This document shows positions 48,170 to 58,526 of a stretch of 64,000 bases of DNA, one piece after another. Origin of the DNA: Chamaecrista fasciculata (lineage: Eukaryota; Streptophyta; Magnoliopsida; Fabales; Fabaceae); contig QANZ01044564.1 of NCBI GenBank assembly GCA_003254925.1, forward strand, positions 78,057 through 142,056. Reading direction: 5' to 3'. Each line of letters starts with the position of its first letter. Position 1 is the first letter of the stretch. Made by a program: the position numbers and the translations under genes. Below the pieces are notes generated by a model. That model ran no database searches. It saw only the letters and a list, made by a program, of their open reading frames with translations, and was not told the origin of the DNA.

Positions 48170-51100
48170 ATGACATCTACAGAAATCGGCAGGATGACAT
48201 CCACTCCAACTGATCAACACGCTTCTGGAGCCTCAGTAGCTCAATCCGCACAGGATTCGACGCTTGCTCCACCCCCAGGATTTCCTACTGTCCAAGAAGC
48301 CCCTACGCTGCCCAACCCAGCGACTACAGGGCAAATTACCATAACAGCGGAAGACAAGATTGCTGCACTGAAGGCTGACATGCACATCGAGATGGAAGCA
48401 CTCCGCAAGGACATCCGTGATCTGATAACAAGCAAGGGAAAGCAAGTTGCTGAGGATGCTAACCCAGAGCCCGTATCACTGGAAGAAAACCCAGGAAATC
48501 AAGAACAGCAGACTCCTATGAGCAATCAACCACCTATCCAGGTGGCGACTCAGCAGCAGGCTCCTGGCCAAACTACCCAGCTTACCCAGCAGCAAACTTG
48601 GGTGGGAGCCTACTCTTATCAACCTCAGGGTTACTACTACCCACAGGGGTATTATCCCCAATATTACCCTGGGTATGGCGTCTATGGAGGATCCGCTGGA
48701 ATGTACCAGCCCATGAGCGCCTCAGCACCAGCGCCAGAATCGGCGCCCTATGGAAGAATGGCTGGAATGTACCAGCCCATGAGCGCCTCAGCACCAGCGC
48801 CAGAATCGGCGCCCTATGGAAGACTGGCTGGAATGTACCAGCCCATGAGCGCCTCAGCACCAGCGCCAGAATCAGCGCCCTATGGGAGAACTGCTGAAAT
48901 ATACCAGCCTATGAACGCCCAGGCACCAGCGCCAGAATTGGCGCCTCCACCCCATTCGGCGTTACCGACTACAACGCCCCTACTAGCTGAGGGAATATTT
49001 GCCCCTCACGTGCAAGCTGTTGAACTGGACAGGCATTACAAGATGCCCATGAAGCTGACACCCTACACGGTGGAAAAAGACCCGGAGGATCATTTGCTCA
49101 GTTTCAAGGCCGCCATGAACATCTCCAACTTAGGAGACCCTCAACGATGCAAGCTGTTCCCAATAACTTTGGAAGGACCAGCTCTGGATTGGTTCTCCAA
49201 ACTCCCGGCGGGCTCGGTACATTGCTTTAGGGATCTGGAGGAAATGTTTAAAAAGCGGTTCGCCACCAGCAAAGTATACAAACAGCCCATGGCGGTCTTT
49301 ACCGACATTAGACAAAACAAAGGCGAATCACTGCGAGACTACTTGGCAAAGTTTAACAAGACTCTGCTAAGTATCAAAGAAGTGGATGACAACATTGCAG
49401 TATACTCGTTCCTGGCAGGAATTAGACCGGGCCATGCACACAAGGAGCTTACACACAAGGCTCCCAAATCTGTCGGAGAACTCCTTTCAATGGTGGAGGA
49501 GTTCATAACAAAGGAAGACCTAGACAAAACCCAGCGCGATCGATTCGCGAGGATCGAGCCAGATACTAGAAAGCCGTACGCTAAAAACTCAGAAAAAGCT
49601 GGTGGCGCCCAAGCATCGAAAGGAAGGGAGTATCCTCGGCGTCCACGATCCCCACCCAGGGGAAGGCACGCCGTCTACACAGTCCTCACTGTCTCTCAAT
49701 CAGAGGTGTTCCGAGAAATATGTAACACAGATCTGCTACCGAGACTTCCTGACCGCCCTAGGAGAACAGGGCGAAACGTTGATACCAGCAAATACTGTAG
49801 GTATCATAGAAAAGAAGGGCATACGACAGATGAGTGCATCGTCCTGAAGGATGAAATTGAGAACCTGATCAGACTGGGACGCCTCCCATCCAGGTTCATT
49901 AAAAAAGATGGAAGTAAAAGGCACAGAGAAGAAAAAAACAGTCGTGAGCAGAAGAAATCGAGAGGAGGAGGCGCTGATGGTGAAGAAAAGAAAAGAGATC
50001 GGCGCACACCGCCAAGAGACGACAAGCCGTCTGGGATCATCCACACCATCTCAGGAGGCATAGAAAAAAGTGGCGCCAAGGCTCCACATAAGAAGAGGAA
50101 GGTGAATCGATCCATACTTAGGATTGATTACAAGGAGGCGTCTAGAGCAGAAAGATGGGTTGAACCCATCACCTTTACCGATGACGAGTTATGGGAAGTT
50201 AACCAAGATTATGATGACCCCATGGTGATCACGGCGCGAGTTGGCGCCTTCACAGTCGAAAGGATCATGGTAGACCAGGGCTCGTCTGCTGACATCATCT
50301 ATAAGCCATGCTTCGAGCAGTTGGGCGTTCCCCGGTCAGAACTCAAGGAACACCATGGACGCCTTATCGGATTCACAGGAGATCAGATACCAGCCCTTGG
50401 TAGCGTCGATTTACGACTCACCGTGGGAGAGAAGCCAAGAGTAACGAGCATTATGGTGGAGTTTTTGGTGGTACAGGCGCCCTCAGCGTACAACGTCCTA
50501 CTTGGACGCCCCTCCCTGAATAAGATGCGGGCGGTGATATCCACTGCTCACCTTCGCATGAAGTTTCCAACACCCCAAGGAGTGGGTCAAGTGAGAGCGG
50601 ATCAGAGAGCAGCTAGACAATGCTATGCCATGAGCCTGGCGAAAACTAATGAAGAAGAAAGGAAGAGGAAAACACGGGGAAGTGGATCGGCTGATAACGC
50701 CGCGAATAGGGGGAAGCTTGAGAGTTCGAGCGACGTCATAGAAGACTTCAGGGATGAGATCTCAAGTCAGAGACCCAAACCAACAGGAGATTTGGAAATA
50801 GTACAGCTGGGCAAAGACGCCGAAAAAACAGTTCAGATTAACATGCTCCTTCGTGAAGAGGAGAAGTCCGAACTCATCCAACTGCTGAGAGAATCTTCTG
50901 ACGTCTTCGCCTGGTGCCCTGCAGATATGCCAGGAATAGACCCTAAGCTCATCTGCCACAGCTTGAACACCGATGGCAGGAAAGGAGTAATACAACGAAA
51001 ACACCTCTTTGGCCATGAGCTCCAAGCGGCAATCAAAGAAGAAGTTAGCAAACTACTAACCGCGGGATTTATCAGGGAAGCCAAGTACCCTGAGTGGCTC

Positions 51101-54100
51101 TCCAACGTGGTACTGGTCAAGAAAGCCAACGGCAAGTGGAGGATGTGTGTAGACTTCACTGACCTCAACAAAGCATGTCCAAAAGATCACTACCCATTAC
51201 CCAATATCGACAAACTTGTGGATGGGACTTGTGGTCATCAGACGATGAGTTTTTTAGACGCATTCAGTGGGTATAACCAAATCAAAATGAACCCTGAAGA
51301 CGCCGAGAAAACGGCGTTCATAACTGAGATGGGCACATACTGCTACACAGTGATGCCTTTCGGACTGAAGAATGCGGGCGCCACCTACCAGAGAATGATG
51401 GATCTTTTCTTCAAAGATCACATCGGAAAGAATCTGGAAGTCTACGTCGATGACATGGTAGTGAAAACCAAAGAAGGTGGAAAGCACACTGACGAGTTGA
51501 AGGAGATCTTCAACCAACTACGAAAGTACCAGATGAAGCTGAACCCCTCAAAGTGCGCCTTTGGCGTCAACGGGGGAAAATTCCTCGGATTCATGCTCAC
51601 CAGCAGAGGAATCGAAGCAAACCCAGACCAGTGCAGAGCAATCCTCGATATGGTCTCCCCGAGAACGGTTAAGGAAGTCCAACGCCTCAACGGCAGGCTA
51701 GCGGCGCTCCATAGGTTTCTGTCGAGGTAGAAAGCGCCTAGCGCCGCCTCAACAATAAAGCTTTACAGCTATTCCCTAGTTGATAGTCTATTTTTCGTCT
51801 TTTTATTCATTTTTCAATTCTGCCATCATTTAATTCTCTTCAGTTCATTATGTTTATCAACAACGCCTATGTAAGCCGTCTTTTCGACGCAAAACTTCTA
51901 TCAATAAAACGAGCATTACTCATTATTGATCTCCTTTACATTCAGGTCAGCTGACAAATGCTTGCCTTTCTTTCAAACATTAAAAGCAAACAAACGATTC
52001 GAATGGACCAAGGAATGCGAGGAAGCCTTCCAAAGGCTGAAGGCGTATCTGGCGTCACCGCCAATTTTGGTAATTCCGATCAAGGATAAACCAATCTACG
52101 TCTACCTGGCGTCCACAGACGACGCAATCAGTTATGCCTTAGTACTCGAAGATGGGGAAGAGCAGAAACCAATCTACTTTACGAGCAAAACGCTCACGGG
52201 AGCCGAAAAAAGGTATCACCGCCTAGAAAAGCTGACGTTTTCATTACTTCACTCAACTAGGAAGCTGCGACACTACTACCAGCAATACCAAATAATCGTC
52301 AGAACGGATAGACCCCTCAAACAAATGATTGAACAACCAGATATTGCTGGAAGAATGTCAGTATGGTCCGTAGAAATCTCAGAGTATGGGATCGCTTATG
52401 AGCCAAGAAGGGCCATCAAAGGCCAAGCATTAGCCGACTTCATAGCAGAAATGACTGGACCAGACAACGCTCAGAATTGGACTTGGAGCGTGCACATCGA
52501 TGGCGCCACTTCAAACTCCCAACGAGGAGCAGGAGTGGTAATGCGAGCCCCAGACGGCTCCATCATCGAACAGTCTATTGAAATCGAATGCCCAATTACC
52601 AACAATCAGGCAGAATATGAGGCGTTGATCGCTGCGTTGAAACTGGCAGCCAACATAGGCGCCAAAAGATTGGAAATCTTCGCAGATTCCCAATTGGTAG
52701 TACAACAAATGAACGGGGAGTATGAAACCAAAGACTCTACCATGGTCCAGTACGCCGAAAAAGCAAAGAAAATCATGGCTGGATCAAGCATAGACGCCAC
52801 TTTCAAACATATCCCACGAAGCGAGAACGCCCGAGCCGACGAGCTCGCCAAGTTGGCATCTAAGCCAAACAAAGGTGGAAGGAGTTCCATCATCAAAACG
52901 ACCCTCAGGGAGCCCTCGATATTGGAACAGGACGTTCTTCCTACGGAAGAAGTCGTTGATTGGAGGACGCCGATATTCAACTATCTGGAAAAAGGCTCCC
53001 TTCCCTCAGATAAAAACGAAGCAAGAAAAGTCGCAAGGCGATCCGGCAGATACTTTATCAGACAAGGAGCACTATACAGGAAAAACTTCAGTCACCCGGC
53101 GGCCAAGTGTATAGCAGGGGGCGAAGTCACCAGGGTGTTAACTGAAGTCCATGAAGGCCTATGTGCAAGCCACCAAGGCCCAATGGCTATACGGAGAAAG
53201 ATCCAGAGAGCAGGCTACTATTGGCCCACGCTACTACAGGACGCAGAAGGCGTTGTTCGCTCATGCGAGAAATGCCAGAGGTATGCCAACATGATACATA
53301 CACACGCAGCTCCCATGAGCGCCATCACCTCCCCTTGGCCATTCGACCTATGGGGAATCGACATAGCAGGACCATTCCCAACAGCGGCCTATCAGAGAAA
53401 GTTTCTCATAGTCGCCGTAGACTACTTTACGAAATGGGTAGAAGCCGGGGCAGTGGCGTCCATAACCTCGGAAGCCATGGAGAAGTTCCTATGGCAAAAC
53501 GTCATTACCAGATTTGGAATCCCAAACACTCTAATATCTGACAATGGCGCCCAATTCACAAGCAGAAAGTTCCAAGACTTTTGCAAAGCTTGGAAAATTC
53601 ATCACAAGACCACCTCGGTAGAACATCCGGCTACGAATGGCCAAGTTGAGTTGGCCAATAGAATCATCATACAAGGAATCAAGAAAAGACTGGAGTCAGC
53701 TAAGGGAAGATGGGTCGACGAGCTCCCCTCAGTCCTATGGTCATACAGGACCACGGAACAAACAGCTACGAAAGAAACACCTTTCGCCTTAGCATACGGA
53801 CATGAAGCGATCATACCTGCCGAAGTGAACGTCCCGACTGAGAGGATAATCGATTATCCAAACACCAATGACGCCAGCTCCAGGCTCCAAGCCTTAGATA
53901 GCTTGGAGGAAAGACGAGAGGTTGCAGCCATCAGACAAGCTGCATACAATCAGATGGTGAAGAGATACCACGACTCGAAAATCAAACCTCGAACCCTCAA
54001 AGTGGGAGATTTGGTGCTTAGAACCGTCGAAAACAACAGAAAGGATCCTAGACACGGCAAGCTCGGACCAAACTGGGAAGGCCCCTACAGAGTCGTAGAA

Positions 54101-54196
54101 GCCTTACCTGGGAACGCCTTCCGACTAGAAACGCCAGAAGGGAAATCACTCCCAAACGCCTGGAATATGGCAAAACTCAAGTTTTACTTTCCCTAA
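48170..54196 (+). CDS. Tat gag-pol polyprotein, spliced (48170-51726, 51946-54196)
   Basis: Joined exons make 5808 nt, 1935 residues. Gag has a disordered start, a 22-residue tandem repeat (residues 176-260), the retrotransposon gag domain (LTPYTVEKDPEDHLLSF from about 297), and a CHHC-like knuckle (CRYHRKEGHTTDEC near 543). The protease active site is VDQGSSADI near 700. Reverse transcriptase shows DLNKACPKDHYPLPNID near 997 and YVDDMVV near 1092. After the splice point come a first RNase H-like region whose catalytic site reads LASTDDAISYAL, then a second RNase H with HIDGA, NNQAEYEAL, FADSQ and RADELA. Integrase follows with HH-CC (CEKCQRY) and D-D-E (GIDIAG, ISDNGAQF, GQVELANR). No disabling change was seen. 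The TAG at 51728 ends the unspliced frame just after reverse transcriptase. Confidence 0.9.
48695..48958 (+). repeat. 66-bp tandem repeat in gag, four units
   Basis: Units start at 48695, 48761, 48827 and 48893 and encode AGMYQPMSASAPAPESAPYG with two linking residues. The first two differ at one base. The fourth is diverged (AEIYQPMNAQAPAPELAP). Confidence 0.95.
51727..51945 (+). other. putative spliceosomal intron in Tat pol
   Basis: 219 nt, donor TCGAG|GTAGAA and acceptor CTCCTTTACATTCAG|GTCAG. Splicing restores FLSR-SADKC, joining the end of reverse transcriptase to the RNase H-like region without loss. The intron is AT/T-rich, unlike the flanking exons, holds three stops in the pol frame (the first inside the donor), and carries AATAAA twice (near 51753 and 51903). 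Its length is a multiple of three. Confidence 0.8.
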
Positions 54197-54735
54197 GTGG
54201 ATTAATTTCATTTAAATTATGGCATTGTTTAAAGAAGGCCATAGCGCCAGTTGTACTTTGCTCTCATAATTAATGAATTACCTTTTTCTCTTCAACAAAT
54301 AATGAAGTTGGCGTTGCTCGAGGGGACGCCCTCAGAACAGCAGCGAAAAGGCCCTCGAAGGAGCCTTGTGAGTATGGCACTCACTACCATGCGGACCGAC
54401 CCTCCCTTGGATGACTAGTCAAAACTTAGCGTATAATACGCATAAACGCTCGAAGCGTGCCCAACGCAGGGCAGTGCCTTAAGGTGCGGCACAACATATC
54501 GATCGAATCGAAAAACACAAGTTAAAAACAACTCACAGAACGGGAACGCTCAAAGCAAAGGAAATCAAACACGAAAATAGCATATTAAGGGCATCAACGC
54601 CCAAACAATCCAAAAAGTGGCACGACAGGCCAATAGCAATCACAATTCATAATGGCGTCAACGCCATAACCAAATTAAAAACTAAAAATTTACAAAAAGG
54701 GCACGCAAGCCCAACCAAAACAAAGGCACGCAGGC
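54197..54735 (+). other. spacer between pol and the antisense gene
   Basis: Directly after pol, with AATTAATGAATT-type AT-rich sequence to 54300, then GC-richer sequence full of GGCGTTG/ACGCCC words. No further sense frame of note. It should contain the 3' end of the antisense transcript. Confidence 0.5.
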
Positions 54736-57280
54736 CTAAGTAGCAGAAGGAGCGCTCTCGGTCGTAGCAGCACTTGGGGCACCCTCGGCGTTCTCGCCTG
54801 AAGGAATGTTTGCCCCCACTTCCTGAGCCACAACGCCACTTGCGCCAACACCCGATGCAGCAGGAGGCACTGTCTCAGCAGGAACGCCCTCTCCGAGAGG
54901 AGGAACTTCCATGTTAGGAAACCACGGGAAATCTTCATCACCTTCAGAACTATACCCCTCAAGATCATATTTTTCGGGCATACGGGGTATATTGGCTATG
55001 GCATCAGTATGGATGGGATCCCGAATTAGCCTCCCTTCGACAACTTTGTTTGGGCAAATCCCCGTAACATCAAGGTTAGGGTTGCGGAGCCGCAGTTGCG
55101 CTATGGCGTTCTTGAAACCGATATAATTGTAGCGAGAACCCCGCCATTTTACCTGACGCAAAGCCATGGCGCCCAAAGCCTGGAAATTAGCCTCCGAATC
55201 CTGCAACTTTGTAGTCAAGGACGCCACCTTGGCATTAAGCTCTTCATTCAAGTTGTTGACTTCTTGAAGCCTACGACCTCTTCGATCGTAATCCCCCTGC
55301 AGAGATTCCTGTGACGCCTTCGTCACATTGAGTTCGTCCTGCAACTCAAGTTTTTCTTGACGAGCTCTCTTAGCGTCGTCACGAGCAGCGTCTCGCTCAG
55401 ATAACAGATCCTTCCTGGAGACGCTGTTGGCCAACAACCGCATCCCCGTAGCAATCAGAAATCTAGCTGCCTCTTCAGAAGGGTCCAGCGAATTCTCCGT
55501 GGACGCCCGAGCCAGGTCGTCCCTCTTAACCGAACCAGCCTCTGATAAAGATTTGGAGAGGAACTCCAGAGCGTTGAAATCGTTAGCCTCTGGGAGCGCT
55601 GGAATCTGAGGAACCTCTACTGTGGGGCGTTGGCGCTTTTTCGGGGGCTCCCCATCCTTGGCCGTGATAGCACTCTCCTTTCCTTTGGAAAGCTGAGACG
55701 AAGGGCGCAAAGTCGCCGAGGGCTCACGGATGACAACGCCCCCCGGCTTCCTCAGAGCAGCAGCGGCGACAGCGGCAGAGGACGCCTTCTTCGGGGCAGC
55801 AACTGCTTTTCCCTTGCCTTTATCAGCTTGGGTACGCTTACTCGCAATGACATCGACACCATTCGCAGTGAGCACTGAACACCAAAAAAGGAATTAGGAA
55901 AGTGCATAAGACAAATCAAACTTGACAAATAAAATAGTAATAACATACAATGCTTAGGGTCAAGAGGGTCTGTGGTGATCAACCGAAGGGCCCCCAAACG
56001 CTCCTCCACAGTCAAATCTCTCCAGTTACACTCAAACGGGCCGAGACGTGGTCGCCGCCAAGACAAAGGGAACATGGCGCGCTCGTCTGACGCACGAACC
56101 CAAAAAGGACGCCTAGATCCAGACCCTTCAATGAAGAAGAATTTGTACTGCCATTCCTTAGGATTACTGACAGCATGCTCAAGGATCGCTGGGCGCCCAG
56201 GACGCCGATAATACGAAATAAAGGCGTTATCCACCCATCGCGGGTAAAAGAAGAAAAGAAACAACCGCGCCGTAGCGCGAACGCCATCCCTTTGGCACTT
56301 GGCGATGAAACCGAGGAGGATGCGCCAACCATTGGCACTTATCTGAATGGGAGCGATGTTCATAATCGCCAACAGATCCAACACCGCCGGGTTGAAAGGC
56401 ATCTCGATATCACAACTTTGAAGGACGTGCTCACATATCATAAACCCTCTACCATCAGTATAGAGCATACTAGGAGGGTCCTTTAGATGGCTAAGAGTCG
56501 AAATACGGCATCCTGAGGAACGCCGGCGAGGCGAACTGGTTATTAGCTCTTTGTTGAGGTCACGGATAAATTCACCGTCATGAAGCCAGGTCCAGAATTC
56601 CTTAACATTGTCGTTGGTGTGATCCAAATGACCCTGCTGAACCTTCTCATCCAGATTTCGGCGACACCAATCGACGACGGGACGGGCATTCCTCATCACT
56701 TGCGCCCTATCAGGACCACAAGGCATGGTCTCAACGGCGCCCTTGACCCATGGAACTTTAGCAAGGCCCTTGGTGGAAGAAAGGAACCAGTCGGGGTAAG
56801 CGAGAAAATCAACCTCCTCCCCACAGATTGTCTGCCGAGGAGTACCATCTCCTATGGACGCCCATATCGGAGCAGCAGTCTCAACCATCGAACGTTCCTC
56901 TCCCGTGGACGCCTCGTCTGGAGACAACATCTCTCGAATCTCTGTAGAAGTCGAAGAAGAGGAGTCCACGGCATCGCCGCCAATCCTTTCCATGGGAGAA
57001 GCAACCCTCGATGGCGCCGACGCCCTAGGCGCTGACGACTCAGGAACCACCTTGTTTCCAGTAGCTGTGGAAACAGGGATCAGTTCAGTACATTTCTCGG
57101 AGATTGTGTCTCCGTCCACCAACAAGAAAAAGGGGGGGGAAACCCTTGGAAAAGCTATGGTTGATCACCAGACCATAAACCCAACCCAGAAGGACAACAA
57201 TAAAGAAGAACAACAAATAGAACACAGAAAAGGCATTAAAAGATCTAGGAGGAGAAAAACTCACTTTTTTCGAAATCCAT
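54736..57280 (-). CDS. antisense accessory gene of the Tat element, three exons, 756 residues
   Basis: Minus-strand exons 57280-57265 (MDFEK), 57064-55949 and 55874-54736. Donors GTGAGT and GTATGT, acceptors TTCCACAG and GTGTTCAG. Phases match and the sum is 2271 nt. The middle exon holds a conserved-looking region (FMICEHVLQSCDIEMPFNPA, then LAIMNIAPIQISANGWRIL) of the 'putative gypsy type transposon' family found in plant Tat elements. The last exon has a basic low-complexity stretch (KGKGKAVAAPKK, PPKKRQR, a likely nuclear signal), a long coiled coil (LLSERDAARDDAKRARQEKL onward) and an acidic, Ala-rich tail. Function is unknown. Confidence is high for the second and third exons and lower for the tiny first exon. 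Confidence 0.75.
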
Positions 57281-57888
57281 GGATGCACGAAGTAGACAAA
57301 GAAACTCCCAAAGCAAAGTCGGAAAGAAACTACGAAGAACACGAAGAACGAGTGTGAACAAGCAATGGGCCAAACCCAGAGACTCAAAATAGAGAAACGG
57401 AAATGACAAAAAGGAACCGACAAAACACTTACTAGGTAGCTCTCGGACACACCTGACGGAGAAAAGTAGCAGCACGGCAGGAGGATGAAGGAAATGAGTC
57501 GATTCCGAAAACTTGAAAATGCAGAGAGTAGCTTGGAGAACTTGGAGAAGAAAGAGAATCGAAAAGTGAAAAATGACGAAGTGGGGGGGAAGAAGGAAGA
57601 GAAATGGCGGTTTTTTGGACTTTTCACGAAAATCGAAGCGCCGCATTAAATGCGCCCCCCTCGGGCCACGACTCGCCATCATGGCAGAGGATAAGCGAAT
57701 CGCGTAATGACACGTGGACACTATGAACCTGACACGCAAACTTGAAACGACAGCAAGGGATGTGAAAAGACAAAGACAGTAGGCGTTACTATCAATCAAC
57801 GCCACTAAAAGTGGCGCCCACAGCCGAAAACGCCTCACAGGTAAAATACTCAACATGTGGTGCCAACGCCCTTGGTGGGGACTCCACT

Positions 57889-57925
57889 GGTGGGGACAGA
57901 GCTCCACTCTTTTCGTTGGGACTAG
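57889..57925 (+). other. polypurine-tract region before the 3' LTR
   Basis: GGTGGGGAC occurs twice (about 57875 and 57891) before TTTCGTTGGGACTAG and the LTR start at 57926. The exact priming tract is uncertain. Confidence 0.4.
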
Positions 57926-58515
57926 TGATAATAGGCCTAAAGACTTGAGGCCTAGAAGACTTAGGCCATGGGCGCCCCAAAGGTCCATCTAAGGAATCCC
58001 TTGGGTGAGAACGCCAAAAGAGCCCTACACAAGCAAGGCACCAAGCCTCTCGTGACAATCGATAACGCCAATAGTCAGGCGTCCACAGAAAGAGCCCTAG
58101 CATGATTAAGGCACCAAACGCCCTACGTCGGTCGAGGACGCCAATAACCAGGCGTTCACGAGAAATAACAACTTACTCCCATATCCTAACCAACAGATCT
58201 GCGAGAATAACGGACAGTTAAGATTTCCACCAAGATCACAACTGATTTGGCCAAATCGATTAAGATCACAGTCGACCATATCTAGGTCAGAAAGATCTTA
58301 TTTCCCCAGTATAAAAGGACAGCTCCTCGACTGGAAAAAGGTACGCACTATTACCATTCACACATACTATTGCTCTCCAGCTATCTTTACTGACTTAAGC
58401 ATCGGAGGTGAATCGCAGGGCCATCCCTGTGCTTTCATTTACTTGCAGGTGACTTCTGACCCAAAGTTGCCTCATCGAACCAGGTAATGCCCTACGGCCA
58501 AAACCAGGTTCATCA
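57926..58515 (+). repeat. 3' LTR of the Tat element
   Basis: 590 bp, same ends and length as the 5' LTR, followed by the duplication GTTGG. Confidence 0.95.
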
Positions 58516-58526
58516 GTTGGTATATA

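Larger units (their letters stand above)
47406..58515 (+). mobile_element. intact Ty3/gypsy retrotransposon, Tat lineage, 11.1 kb
   Basis: 590-bp LTRs at 47406-47995 and 57926-58515 (TGATAATAGG...GGTTCATCA), flanked by the 5-bp duplication GTTGG (47401-47405 and 58516-58520). Only two base differences separate the LTRs. A tRNA-Asp-type primer-binding site follows the 5' LTR. The gag-pol order is gag, protease, reverse transcriptase, degenerate RNase H, second RNase H, integrase. Two RNase H domains and a long region between pol and the 3' LTR with a minus-strand gene are features of the Tat lineage. All frames are open once one pol intron and two antisense introns are assumed. Base composition is clearly richer in GC than the surroundings. 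Confidence 0.95.

Noticed and set aside
51728..51730. TAG as an inactivating mutation of the Tat pol
   Set aside because: It coincides with a good donor, and a matching acceptor restores the frame exactly; the rest of the element shows no decay.
57085..57988. Minus-strand frames of 180 and 247 codons near the 3' LTR
   Set aside because: Hydrophobic Ser/Phe-rich translations with no family likeness; they overlap the first intron and leader of the antisense gene and the 3' LTR.
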